From Streptomyces sp. P9-A4 (GTDB lineage Bacteria; Actinomycetota; Actinomycetes; Streptomycetales; Streptomycetaceae), in contig NZ_JAZIFY010000001.1 in the NCBI RefSeq assembly GCF_036634195.1, forward strand, positions 6,148,501 to 6,212,500: a stretch of DNA of 64,000 nucleotides, in the 5' to 3' direction. A program made the position numbers and the translations under genes. This document shows positions 18,056 through 26,493 of the stretch, in pieces. The notes beneath the pieces are model-generated. The model was given only the letters and a program-made list of their open reading frames with translations. It was not told where the DNA came from and ran no database searches. Each line of letters starts with the position of its first letter. Positions within the stretch are counted from its first letter, which is position 1.

Positions 18056-19474
18056 ATGGCACAGCCTGCAAAGGGGCCGGCAACCGCCGAAGGCCCGTGT
18101 TCCACCCCTCCGTCCACCCCGGGTCCGGCCTCGGCCGCATGCCACCCGGTGGACGAGAAGCTCCCCGCCTCGCGGCTCGTCCCCGCGGCACTCCAGCACA
18201 TCGCCGCCATGTACGCCGGCGTCGTCACCCCTCCGCTCATCATCGGCCAGGCCGTCGGCCTGGACGCGGCCGGGATGACCCGGCTCATCGCGGCCGGCCT
18301 GCTCATCGCCGGCTGCGCGACCATCCTGCAGACCCTCGGCATCGGACGCTTCGCCGGAAACCGGCTCCCGTTCGTCAACGCCGCCTCCTCCGCCGGAATC
18401 GCCCCGATGCTCGCCATCGCCGAGACCAGCGCCCCCGGTCACCAACTCCCCGCCATCTACGGCGCGGTGATGGTCGCCGGAGTCTTCTGCCTCGCCGTCG
18501 GCCCCTTCTTCGGCCGGCTCCTCCGCTTCTTCCCGCCGCTCGTCACCGGCGTCGTGATCACCCTCATCGGGGTCACCCTGATGCCCGTGCCCGTCGGCTG
18601 GGCCCAGGGCGGCGACCGGACCGCCGCCGACTTCGGTGCCATGAAGTACCTGGCGCTCGCCGGCTTCACCCTCGTCGTCATCCTGCTCTTCCAGCGCTTC
18701 GGCAAGGGCTTCGTCAAGCAGATCGCCCTGCTGCTCGGCCTGTTCATCGGTACCATCGCCGCGATCCCCTTCGGGATGGCCGACTTCAGCGCCCTGCGCG
18801 AGGCGCCCCTCGCGGCCCTGCCCGCCCCTTTCGCCTTCGGCGCCCCCGAGTTCCAGCCCGCCGCCATCCTCTCCCTGTGCATCGTCATGCTGGTGCTCAT
18901 GACCGAGTCCAGCGCCGGCATGCTCGCCCTCGGCGAGATCTGCGAGCGGCGCAGCGACGGGAAGACCATCACCCGGGGCTTGCGCACCGACGGCATCGCC
19001 ACCCTGCTCGGCCCCGTCTTCGGCGGCTTCCCGACCTCGGCCTTCGCCCAGAACGTCGGCGTCGTCTCGCTGACCCGGGTGCGCTCCCGGTACGTGGTCG
19101 CCGTCGCCGGCGGCGCCCTGATCGTCCTCGGTGCCTTCCCCGTCCTCGGCGCGGTCGTCTCCATGGTCCCGATGCCCGTCCTCGGCGGCGCCGGCATCGT
19201 CCTCTTCGGCTCGATCGCGGTCAGCGGCATCCGCACCCTGTCGGAAGCCGGACTCGACGACAGCTCCAACATCATCCTGGTGGCCGTCGCGCTCGGAGCG
19301 GGCATCATCCCGCTCGCCGCGCCCACCTTCTACGCCGAGTTCCCGGCCTGGGCGCAGACCGTGCTCGGCTCCGGCATCAGCGCGGGCGCGCTCGTCGCCG
19401 TCCTGCTGAATCTGTTCTTCCACCATCTCGGCACCCGGAGCCGTCACCCGGCTCCGGCACTCAAATCCTCCTAG
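18056..19474 (+). CDS. NCS2 nucleobase permease (uric acid/xanthine type)
   Basis: This 472-residue membrane protein of the nucleobase:cation symporter-2 family has about twelve to fourteen hydrophobic segments. The family signatures are visible as LQHIAAMYAGVVTPPLIIG, ETSAPGHQLP, and MTESSAGMLALGEIC in the substrate-binding helices. Members of this group import uric acid or xanthine with protons. The ATG follows GGAGGG. It lies behind the urate oxidase gene across a hairpin and before the amidohydrolase, so uptake of a purine for this pathway is the natural reading. Its stop codon TAG is also the start of a -10 box for the next gene. Confidence 0.92.
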   Translation: MAQPAKGPATAEGPCSTPPSTPGPASAACHPVDEKLPASRLVPAALQHIAAMYAGVVTPPLIIGQAVGLDAAGMTRLIAAGLLIAGCATILQTLGIGRFAGNRLPFVNAASSAGIAPMLAIAETSAPGHQLPAIYGAVMVAGVFCLAVGPFFGRLLRFFPPLVTGVVITLIGVTLMPVPVGWAQGGDRTAADFGAMKYLALAGFTLVVILLFQRFGKGFVKQIALLLGLFIGTIAAIPFGMADFSALREAPLAALPAPFAFGAPEFQPAAILSLCIVMLVLMTESSAGMLALGEICERRSDGKTITRGLRTDGIATLLGPVFGGFPTSAFAQNVGVVSLTRVRSRYVVAVAGGALIVLGAFPVLGAVVSMVPMPVLGGAGIVLFGSIAVSGIRTLSEAGLDDSSNIILVAVALGAGIIPLAAPTFYAEFPAWAQTVLGSGISAGALVAVLLNLFFHHLGTRSRHPAPALKSS

Positions 19475-19477
19475 GGT
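19472..19477 (+). promoter_or_regulatory. -10 box formed from the permease stop codon
   Basis: TAGGGT begins with the permease stop codon (19472-19474) and is six bases from a GTG at 19484, the expected transcription start. The amidohydrolase could be read from the leaderless GTG at 19484 or from the ATG at 19523. Confidence 0.5.
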
Positions 19478-19522
19478 CCTGCCGTGCCCACACCATCCCC
19501 GAGGAATGAAGGAAGCACCGCC

Positions 19523-20911
19523 ATGGCAGCACCTTCGGCAGTCCGGCGCATCGTCATCGAGAACGCGGCGATCGCGACCGTGGACGCGAACGACACCGAG
19601 TACGCCTCCGGCCACCTCGTCGTCGCGGACAACAGGATCGAGTCCATCGGCGCCGGGAAGGCTCCCGAGGGCCTGGAGAACGTGGTCCGGCGCATCGACG
19701 CCACCGGCCACCTCGTCACGCCCGGTCTCGTCAACACCCACCACCACTTCTACCAGTGGATCACCCGGGGGCTGGCGACCGACCACAACCTCTTCGACTG
19801 GCTCGTCGCCCTCTACCCGACCTGGGCGCGGATCGACGAGCAGATGGTGCGCGCCGCCGCCCGGGGCTCGCTGGCGATGATGGCCCGCGGTGGTGTCACC
19901 ACCGCCATGGACCACCACTACGTGTACCCGGTGAACTCCGGTGACCTGTCCGGCGCCATCATCGGCGCCGCCTCCGAGATGGGTGTCCGCTTCACCCTCG
20001 CCCGCGGCTCCATGGACCGCAGCGAGAAGGACGGCGGCCTGCCGCCGGACTTCGCCGTCGAGACCACCGAGGGCGCGCTCGCCGCGACCGAGGAGACGGT
20101 CAAGAAGTTCCACGACGCCTCCTTCGACGCGATGACCCAGGTCGCCGTCGCCCCCTGTTCTCCCTTCTCCATCTCCACCGAACTCCTCCGGGAGGGCGCC
20201 GCGCTTGGCCGTCGCCTCGGTGTGCGCATGCACACCCACGGCTCGGAGACCGTGGAGGAGGAGAAGTTCTGCCACGAGCTCTTCGGGATGGGCCCGACGG
20301 ACTACTTCGAGTCCACCGGCTTCCTCGGCGAGGACGTGTGGATGGCGCACTGCGTCCACATGAACGACTCCGACATCGCCGCGTTCGCCCGCACCAAGAC
20401 TGGTGTCGCGCACTGCCCCTCCTCCAACGCACGCCTCGCCGCCGGCATCGCGCGCGTCCCCGACATGCTGAAGGCGGGCGTACCGGTCGGCCTCGGCGTC
20501 GACGGCACCGCCTCCAACGAGTCCGGCGAGCTGCACACCGAGCTGCGCAACGCGCTCCTGATCAACCGCCTCGGCGCCCGCCGCGAGTCCGCGCTCAACG
20601 CCCGCCAGGCCCTGCGCCTCGGCACCTACGGCGGCGCGCAGGTCCTCGGCCGCGCCGACAGCATCGGCTCCCTGGAGGCCGGCAAGCTCGCCGACTTCGT
20701 CCTCTGGAAGATCGACGGCCTCGGCCACTCCACGATCGCCGACCCGGTCACCGCCATCGTCTTCGGCGCGGCGGCCCCGGTCACGGCCTCCTTCGTCAAC
20801 GGCAAGCAGATCGTCGAGAACGACCACCTGCTCACCGTCGACGAGGACACCATCGCGCGCGACGCTCGCGCGGAGGCGCAGCGCCTGGCCCGCATCGTGG
20901 CCCAGGCCTGA
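19523..20911 (+). CDS. 8-oxoguanine deaminase-type amidohydrolase
   Basis: This 462-residue zinc hydrolase of the AtzB/TRZ/guanine deaminase branch has metal ligands in GLVNTHHHFYQW, a histidine in RMHTHGSET, HCVHMNDSD, and the catalytic aspartate in GLGVDGTASNESGE. Closest annotated relatives are 8-oxoguanine deaminases, which convert 8-oxoguanine to urate and would feed urate oxidase directly; guanine or an s-triazine substrate cannot be excluded. I chose the ATG at 19523, preceded by GAAGGAAG; a leaderless GTG at 19484 would add 13 residues. It follows the permease and is followed by three hairpins. Confidence 0.87.
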   Translation: MAAPSAVRRIVIENAAIATVDANDTEYASGHLVVADNRIESIGAGKAPEGLENVVRRIDATGHLVTPGLVNTHHHFYQWITRGLATDHNLFDWLVALYPTWARIDEQMVRAAARGSLAMMARGGVTTAMDHHYVYPVNSGDLSGAIIGAASEMGVRFTLARGSMDRSEKDGGLPPDFAVETTEGALAATEETVKKFHDASFDAMTQVAVAPCSPFSISTELLREGAALGRRLGVRMHTHGSETVEEEKFCHELFGMGPTDYFESTGFLGEDVWMAHCVHMNDSDIAAFARTKTGVAHCPSSNARLAAGIARVPDMLKAGVPVGLGVDGTASNESGELHTELRNALLINRLGARRESALNARQALRLGTYGGAQVLGRADSIGSLEAGKLADFVLWKIDGLGHSTIADPVTAIVFGAAAPVTASFVNGKQIVENDHLLTVDEDTIARDARAEAQRLARIVAQA

Positions 20912-20926
20912 CCTTCCCCATGAAGT

Positions 20927-21206
20927 CCGACCGAGGGGGACGGCCCTCGGTCGGTCGCCGCGGACCCGAGCGGGGTCCGCGGCAGCCGGCCCGGGAGGTG
21001 CCGTACGCAGAAGCCGTACAGCGCCTCCCGGGAAGGTGACGCACGCCCGCACCCCCACCGGGCCCACCGTCCCCGCGCCGCAGTACCTCCCCGCGCGCAC
21101 CGCACCACCCCCGCAACGAGCCGCACCTCCTGCACCTCGCACCGCATCGCACCACCTCCCTGACACCCGTGTCACCGCCGACGCGTACCCGACCGGAGGA
21201 ACCGCC
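20927..21206 (+). promoter_or_regulatory. Structured leader before the second NCS2 permease
   Basis: Three hairpins follow one another: CCGACCGAGGG/CCCTCGGTCGG (20927-20954), GCCGCGGACCC/GGGTCCGCGGC (20957-20983) and CCCGGGAGG/CCTCCCGGG (20990-21032). From about 21037 to 21180 the plus strand is then C-rich and poor in G, with little structure, before the ribosome-binding site CCGGAGGAAC. The first hairpin is probably the terminator of the amidohydrolase gene. The rest may be an attenuator or Rho-loading leader; it matches no riboswitch class I recognise. Confidence 0.5.
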
Positions 21207-22655
21207 GTGGCCGCCAAGCCCCAGGTTCGCAATGCACAAGAAGCAGGCTCCGCCCCCGACGACCGTGAGACGCATCCGGTCGACGAGACGCTGCCCCCAC
21301 TGAAGATGCTCACCAGCGGCCTCCAGCATGTGGCCGCCATGTACGCGGGCGTCGTCGCCCCGCCCCTGATCGTCGGAGCGGCCGTCGGCCTCTCCGGCAC
21401 CGAACTCACCTTCCTGACCGGCGCCAGCCTCTTCACGGCCGGCCTCGCGACCTTCCTCCAGACGCTCGGGGTCTGGAAGATCGGCGCCCGGCTGCCGTTC
21501 GTCAACGGCGTCACCTTCGCCGGTGTCGCGCCGATGCTCGCCATCGTCGACACCACCGGGAACAAGGCCGACGCGCTTCCCGTGATCTTCGGCGCGATCA
21601 TCGTCGCCGGACTCCTCGGCTTCCTCGCCGCCCCCTGGTTCTCCCGGCTGGTGCGGTTCTTCCCGCCGGTCGTCACGGGCACCGTCATCACCCTCATAGG
21701 TGTCTCCCTCCTCCCGGTCGCGTTCGGCTGGGCCCAGGGGCCCAACCCCAAGGCGGCGGACTACGGTTCGACCACCTTCCTGTCCCTGGCCGGTATCACC
21801 CTGGTCGTCGTCCTGCTGCTGCGCCGCTTCACCCGCGGCTTCCTCAAGCAGATCGCCGTCCTCGTCGGCCTCGTCATCGGCACGGCCATCGCCATACCCT
21901 TCGGCGTCACCGACTTCTCCCCGGTGACCGAGGCGGACATCGTCGGCTTCCCGTCGCCGTTCCACTTCGGCGCCCCGCAGTTCGCGCTCGCCGCGATCAT
22001 CTCCATGTGCGTGGTCATGCTGGTCTCGATGACCGAGTCGACCGCCGACATGCTGGCCCTCGGCGAGATCGTCGACCGGCCGGCCGACGAGAAGACCATC
22101 GCGGCCGGACTGCGCGCCGACACCCTCGGCTCCGCGATCAGCCCGCTCTTCAACGGCTTCATGTGCAGCGCCTTCGCACAGAACATCGGCCTGGTCGCCA
22201 TGACCCGGATCCGCAGCCGCTTCGTCGTCGCCTGCGGTGGTGGCTTCCTGGTCCTGATGGGCCTCTCGCCGGTCGCCGCCTCGCTGATCTCGGTCGTCCC
22301 CCGGCCGGTCCTCGGCGGCGCGGGCGTCGTCCTCTTCGGCTCGGTCGCCGCCAGCGGCATCCAGACCCTGGTCAAGGCCGGCCTGGAGAAGGACAACAAC
22401 GTCCTCATCGTGGCCGTCTCCCTGGCCGTCGGCATCATCCCGATCACCGCGCCGGAGTTCTACCACGCCTTCCCGGAGACGGCGAAGATCATCCTGGACT
22501 CGGGCATCTCGACCGGCTGCGTCACCGCGGTCCTGCTCAACGTGGTCTTCAACCACCTGGGCCGGGGCCGGGACGCCGACGAGGTCACCGCGCCGATGGA
22601 ACCGGGCGAGGAGATCTCCGGCAGGAGTACGGCGAAGGCGGCGCACGTCCACTGA
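21207..22655 (+). CDS. NCS2 nucleobase permease (second copy)
   Basis: This 482-residue permease is clearly paralogous to the one at 18056: it shares LQHVAAMYAGVVAPPLIVG, the LPFVNGVTFAGVAPMLAI segment and the substrate-site motif MTESTADMLALGEIVDR. I placed the start at the GTG at 21207 behind GGAGGAAC; the frame stays open to 21036, but the added part is proline-rich and unlike the family. Differences in the binding helices (TESTAD here, TESSAG in the other) suggest different purine preferences. It probably imports xanthine, urate or a related base with protons. Confidence 0.9.
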   Translation: MAAKPQVRNAQEAGSAPDDRETHPVDETLPPLKMLTSGLQHVAAMYAGVVAPPLIVGAAVGLSGTELTFLTGASLFTAGLATFLQTLGVWKIGARLPFVNGVTFAGVAPMLAIVDTTGNKADALPVIFGAIIVAGLLGFLAAPWFSRLVRFFPPVVTGTVITLIGVSLLPVAFGWAQGPNPKAADYGSTTFLSLAGITLVVVLLLRRFTRGFLKQIAVLVGLVIGTAIAIPFGVTDFSPVTEADIVGFPSPFHFGAPQFALAAIISMCVVMLVSMTESTADMLALGEIVDRPADEKTIAAGLRADTLGSAISPLFNGFMCSAFAQNIGLVAMTRIRSRFVVACGGGFLVLMGLSPVAASLISVVPRPVLGGAGVVLFGSVAASGIQTLVKAGLEKDNNVLIVAVSLAVGIIPITAPEFYHAFPETAKIILDSGISTGCVTAVLLNVVFNHLGRGRDADEVTAPMEPGEEISGRSTAKAAHVH

Positions 22656-22714
22656 ACCCGCCCGTCACCCCACCCGACGCCCCGGTCCCCGCGCACGCCG
22701 CGGGGCCCGGGGCC

Positions 22715-23362
22715 GTGGTGCTGATCAACCCCAACAGCTCCGCCGCCACGACCGCGATGATGACCGCCCTCGCCCGGCGGAGCCTGCACCCGGCCCTGCG
22801 CGTCCGGGGAGTGACCGTCGCCAGGGGCCCGCGCATGCTCACCGATCCCGCCGCCCTGCGCGCCGCCGCCCCCGAGGTCCTCGCCGCCGGCCTCCGCGCC
22901 CTCGGCGGCGGCGACTGCGCCGCGCTCCTCGTCGGCGCCTTCGGGGACCCGGGCCTCGCGGCGCTGCGCGCGGCCACCGACGTCCCCGTGGTGGGCCTGG
23001 GCGAGGCCGCGCTCAAGGAGGCCGCCGCCGACGGGACCCCCTTCGGCATCGCCACCACCACACCGCTCCTGGCCGACGCCATCACCGCACAGGTGACGGC
23101 CCTCGGCCTCGCCGACCGGTACACGGGACTGCGCCTCACCACCGGAACCCCCGAACACCTCTCCGCGGAACCGGATTTGCTCGTCGCCCGGCTGGAGGGT
23201 GCCGTGCGTGCCTGCGTCGAGCGGGACGGGGCGCGGGCCGTCGTCATCGGCGGCGGCCCGCTGGGCGAGGCCGCCGAGGAACTCCGCACCCGCTGCGCGG
23301 CCAGGATCGTCGCCCCGATCCCGGCGGCCTGCCGCGCGGTCGAAGGCCTCCTGACCGGCTGA
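22715..23362 (+). CDS. Asp/Glu-racemase-fold protein lacking catalytic cysteines
   Basis: This 215-residue protein begins MVLINPNSSAATTAMM, the start pattern of hydantoin and allantoin racemases. Family members use two cysteines in motifs like ACFGDPGL and LGCAGM. Here they read GAFGDPGL (A75) and IGGGPLG (about G180), so both are missing and two-base racemisation by thiols is not possible. Start choice is uncertain: the frame is open upstream and a CTG at 22652 overlaps the permease stop. It probably shares the permease transcript. A purine-related ligand or a different lyase/racemase reaction may be considered, but no function can be assigned. Confidence 0.75.
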   Translation: MVLINPNSSAATTAMMTALARRSLHPALRVRGVTVARGPRMLTDPAALRAAAPEVLAAGLRALGGGDCAALLVGAFGDPGLAALRAATDVPVVGLGEAALKEAAADGTPFGIATTTPLLADAITAQVTALGLADRYTGLRLTTGTPEHLSAEPDLLVARLEGAVRACVERDGARAVVIGGGPLGEAAEELRTRCAARIVAPIPAACRAVEGLLTG

Positions 23363-23381
23363 GGCCGGAGGCGCCGTCCGC

Positions 23382-24017
23382 TCACCGCTCGACCGCGATC
23401 CGCCGTCGGCACTCGCCGGCCAGCGCCGGGTAGGCGGCGGCGATGGCCTCGTAGAGCCGCCACCGCAGCAGCCGCTCGGCCTCGCCGCGCCCGGTCTCGC
23501 CGTACAACCCGTCGAGCAGGGCCTCGTAGCGGGAGAGAGCCTGCCGCAGGTAGCTCACCTGCCAGCGCACGAGCGCCCCGGAGGGGACCCCGGGCGATGC
23601 GGGGGCGGAGGGAGGAGTGGAGGCGGTGGTGGCAGTGCCCTGCTTCGTCCCCGGGCTCCGCGCCCCGAGGAGTTGTCGGTGGCGCACCGCCCGCCGCTCC
23701 AGTTCGGGGCCGGGCAGGCGCGGGACCTCGATCGGTTCCGCGCGGATCGCGGTCAGCACGGCCGCCCGGCGCCGCTCGGCGTAGGCCCCGGCGGCGGCGG
23801 AGCGCCCGGGGGCGAGTGCCGAGGTCTCCGCGAACTCGGGTGTCCGCTCCACCGTCTGGACCCGGGCGAGGAGGTAGAGCCGGACGGGCGCGAGGGACCA
23901 CCGGCGCGGGTCGCGGCCCTGGACGTCGGGCGTGCCGAGCAGGTCGCGGACCATCGTGTCGGTCCAGCCGCGCCGACGTACCCCGGAGAGCGTCACATAG
24001 GTCGTACGGTCCGTCAT
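23382..24017 (-). CDS. Hypothetical cytoplasmic protein
   Basis: This 211-residue protein has no membrane segment and no domain I can name. The N-terminus TTYVTLSGVRRRGWTDTMVRDLLGTPD resembles a small DNA- or protein-binding helical unit. The middle is arginine- and alanine-rich, with a short Ser/Thr/Pro linker around residue 130, and the C-terminus is helical. The ATG at 24017 follows AGGGGGAA; an upstream frame extension was rejected for poor composition. It is convergent with the racemase-fold gene and divergent from the FN3 lipoprotein gene. Similar N-termini are, to my recollection, widespread in Streptomyces. Confidence 0.7.
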   Translation of the reverse strand: MTDRTTYVTLSGVRRRGWTDTMVRDLLGTPDVQGRDPRRWSLAPVRLYLLARVQTVERTPEFAETSALAPGRSAAAGAYAERRRAAVLTAIRAEPIEVPRLPGPELERRAVRHRQLLGARSPGTKQGTATTASTPPSAPASPGVPSGALVRWQVSYLRQALSRYEALLDGLYGETGRGEAERLLRWRLYEAIAAAYPALAGECRRRIAVER

Positions 24018-24160
24018 GATTCCCCCTGAATCGACTACGGAGAGTGATGTTCCCAGTGAAGCGCACGCCACTGACAACGCCCTCGCCGACGTCCTCTTGC
24101 CGGGATCGGCCCCCCTGTGCGATATAGGTCTGGACCTTTTCGACGGACGGAGGCCGGCCC

Positions 24161-25132
24161 GTGCAACGACCGCTCGCCGCAAGCCTGTTGACCACCCTCG
24201 CACTCACCCTCGCGGTCGCCCTCACCGCCTGTTCCGGGGCCGCCGTGCCCGCGGCGAAGGACGTCCGCGCCCCCACCGCCCCGACCGGAGTCACCGCCAC
24301 GGCCGGCAGCGCGGCCACCGTCCACGTCATGTGGAGCGCGGCCACCGACGACCGGGCCGTCACCGGCTACGCGGTCTACAGCGAGGACCGCAAGCTCAAG
24401 GACCTCCCGGCCACCACGCTGATGACCGACGTGGCCGGACTCGCCCCCGCCACCCGCCACCGCTTCACCGTCCGAGCCCGGGACGCCGCCGGCAACACCT
24501 CGCCCCCGAGTGCCACCGTCACCGCCACCACCCTCCGCGCCGTCGCCGAGGACCGTACGCCGCCCACCACTCCGTCCGCCCTCCGCGTCACCGCCGACGG
24601 CAGCCGCGCCGCGACCCTCCGCTGGAACCCGGCCCGGGACGACACCAGGGTCACCGCGTACGACGTCTACCGGGCCGACACCCGCATCCACACCGTGCCC
24701 GGCACCGCCACCACCGCCCACCTCACCGGTCTGCGCCCCGGCACCGCCTACGCCTTCACCGTCCGCGCCCGCGACGCCGCCGAGAACTCCTCCCCGGACA
24801 GCGCCCCCGCCGACCTCACCACGGCCCCCTCACCGGGCGCCCCCGTGAACACCGCCCCCACGAACCTCGCCGTCACCGCGGCCGAGGGCGAGATCACGGT
24901 CACCTGGACCCCGCCCCCCACCGGCGCCCCGGTGACCCACCACGAACTCCACCTCAACGGCCGCTTCGCCACCACGATCGTCTGGGGCAACACCCCGCCC
25001 CCAGGCCGCGCCACCTACACCTTCCCGGTCCAGGACCCCCCGGGCACCCGCTACACCCTCACCCTCCGCGCCCAACTCCCGGACGGCACCTGGGGCGACT
25101 TCTCGGCGCCGAGAACGGTGGTGGTGCGCTGA
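24161..25132 (+). CDS. Secreted lipoprotein with three fibronectin type III domains
   Basis: This 323-residue protein starts at GTG with a lipoprotein signal peptide ending in the lipobox LTAC (C24). Three FN3 modules follow, at about residues 38-125, 132-225 and 230-322, recognisable by repeated APTGVTATAG, VTGYAVY, PATRHRFTVRARDAAGN and TVTAT segments. No catalytic domain is attached. It should be anchored outside the membrane and act in binding to polysaccharide, protein or the cell wall. FN3 modules are common in secreted actinomycete glycosidases, so loss of a catalytic partner is possible, but nothing in the flanks shows it. Confidence 0.85.
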   Translation: MQRPLAASLLTTLALTLAVALTACSGAAVPAAKDVRAPTAPTGVTATAGSAATVHVMWSAATDDRAVTGYAVYSEDRKLKDLPATTLMTDVAGLAPATRHRFTVRARDAAGNTSPPSATVTATTLRAVAEDRTPPTTPSALRVTADGSRAATLRWNPARDDTRVTAYDVYRADTRIHTVPGTATTAHLTGLRPGTAYAFTVRARDAAENSSPDSAPADLTTAPSPGAPVNTAPTNLAVTAAEGEITVTWTPPPTGAPVTHHELHLNGRFATTIVWGNTPPPGRATYTFPVQDPPGTRYTLTLRAQLPDGTWGDFSAPRTVVVR

Positions 25133-25228
25133 CTCCGACAGGCATTGGCCGGAAGTGCACCCTTTCGCCTCGCCCCGCCGCCCCTCACCCTGCGAACAGG
25201 GGATGCAGCGGGCCGCTGGGGGGCGCCG

Positions 25229-26404
25229 ATGTCCGAGCCGATGTCCGAAGACCCGATGTCCGAAGACCCGATGTCCGAGGACCCGTCGTCCGAGCCGCTC
25301 TACGTACCCGCCCTGCCCGCGCGCCGGAGTGCGCTCGGCGCGTACGAGAAGTCGGCGCCGGTGGTACGCGCGCGCGTGGCGCCCCTGTGGACCGTCCCGC
25401 CCCGGTCCGGAAGGGACCGCACCATGGGGATGCGACCGCGCCGACCGCTCGACCCCGACCCCGTCGCGCTCGCCGACCACCTGCGGACCACCCTGAACGC
25501 GATCGAAAGGGTTCAGGGAGGCCTGCCCGCCTGGGTGGACACCTTCCATGTCGAGGACGAGCCGGGGGCCCTGGCCGCCGCGTTCGGGCCGGGCCCCGGG
25601 AGCACCCCGCTCCGGCCGGTGACGGGTGTCGGTCGGGCCCCCGGACAACAGACGGCCTGCGCCGAGGCCGCTCGGCTGAGCGGGCACGGCCTCGGCGTCC
25701 GCGTCTTCCTGACCGCTCTCCCCGACGAGCGGCTGAGGGACCGGGTCCGCCTCCTCCTGGACCGGATCGCCTTCGCGCGCTGCCCCGTGGACCTGCTGCT
25801 CGACCTGGGCGCCGTGGACGACGAGCACCACCCCGCGGAGAAGTGGGCGCTGCGCGCCCTCGGCCTCCTCGGCCCCCTCCATCGCTGGCGCACGGTCGTC
25901 GTGCTGGCCGGTTCCTTCCCCCGTACGTACCCCGAGGACTACGGAGCACCGCTCGCGGAGGCGCACCGATTCGACTGGGACATCTGGCACATGCTCGTCG
26001 ACGGGACCCACCACCCGGCCCTGCGCGTCGTGTACGGCGACTACGGCGCCGACCACGCCGCGAGCGCCGACCGGCCCGTGGACGCGGGCGGGGGTTCCCC
26101 CTGGGGAGTCGTCCGGTACACGACCGAGCGCACCTTCCTCCTGGCGCGGGTGCCCACCCGGGGGCCCGACCACGCGGACGCGATCCGCGCGCTGGTCCGG
26201 GAGATCGTGCACGCGGAGGGCTTCCGGGGCGCGGAGTTCAGTGCCGGGGAACGCTGGCTCGACTCCTGCGCGGCCGGCGGGGCAGCAGGCGGGGTGCGTG
26301 CCGGAGTGCGCGGCTCCGGGGCGGGCGGTCCGGAGGTCTGGCTGCGCACCGGCCATGTCCAGCACCTGGCCCAGGTCGTCCGCGCCCTGCGAAGACGCCC
26401 GTGA
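25229..26404 (+). CDS. Beta-family protein (phage T4 Beta-like)
   Basis: This 391-residue protein resembles the Beta protein family (PF14350) named after a phage T4-type protein: after a variable N-terminus comes LYVPALPARRSALGAYEK, then RVAPLWTVPP, DLLLDLGAVD, and a late segment VVYGDYGADH. I place the start at the first MSEP; the first 20 residues are three MSEDP units from a 15-base tandem repeat, so the exact start could be any of four ATGs. The family often neighbours sce7726-type or other accessory genes, and its role is unknown; none of those partners is present here. Confidence 0.72.
   Translation: MSEPMSEDPMSEDPMSEDPSSEPLYVPALPARRSALGAYEKSAPVVRARVAPLWTVPPRSGRDRTMGMRPRRPLDPDPVALADHLRTTLNAIERVQGGLPAWVDTFHVEDEPGALAAAFGPGPGSTPLRPVTGVGRAPGQQTACAEAARLSGHGLGVRVFLTALPDERLRDRVRLLLDRIAFARCPVDLLLDLGAVDDEHHPAEKWALRALGLLGPLHRWRTVVVLAGSFPRTYPEDYGAPLAEAHRFDWDIWHMLVDGTHHPALRVVYGDYGADHAASADRPVDAGGGSPWGVVRYTTERTFLLARVPTRGPDHADAIRALVREIVHAEGFRGAEFSAGERWLDSCAAGGAAGGVRAGVRGSGAGGPEVWLRTGHVQHLAQVVRALRRRP
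25241..25285 (+). repeat. 15-base tandem repeat at the start of the Beta-family gene
   Basis: Three units of ATGTCCGAAGACCCG (25241, 25256, 25271, the last with one change) encode MSEDP. Each carries an ATG, so the start codon itself is repeated. Confidence 0.85.
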
Positions 26405-26493
26405 CCCCCTCGTCTCCACCGCTCCGCCGATTCCCGCTCCGCCCCGCCTGCGTCGCCCGCCCGATTCGTCCCCGTCGAACTACCCTGGGAAGC

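Noticed and set aside
17981..21751. A 1,256-codon open frame on the minus strand across the permease/amidohydrolase region
   Set aside because: It is antisense to three clear genes. Its composition (strings of Gly, Glu, Asp, Arg and Ala) is the usual mirror of GC-biased third positions, and it has no family motif.
22007..22714. Extension of the racemase-fold protein upstream through the permease gene
   Set aside because: The frame is open only because it shadows the permease; family similarity begins at VLINPNSS, right after the GTG at 22715.
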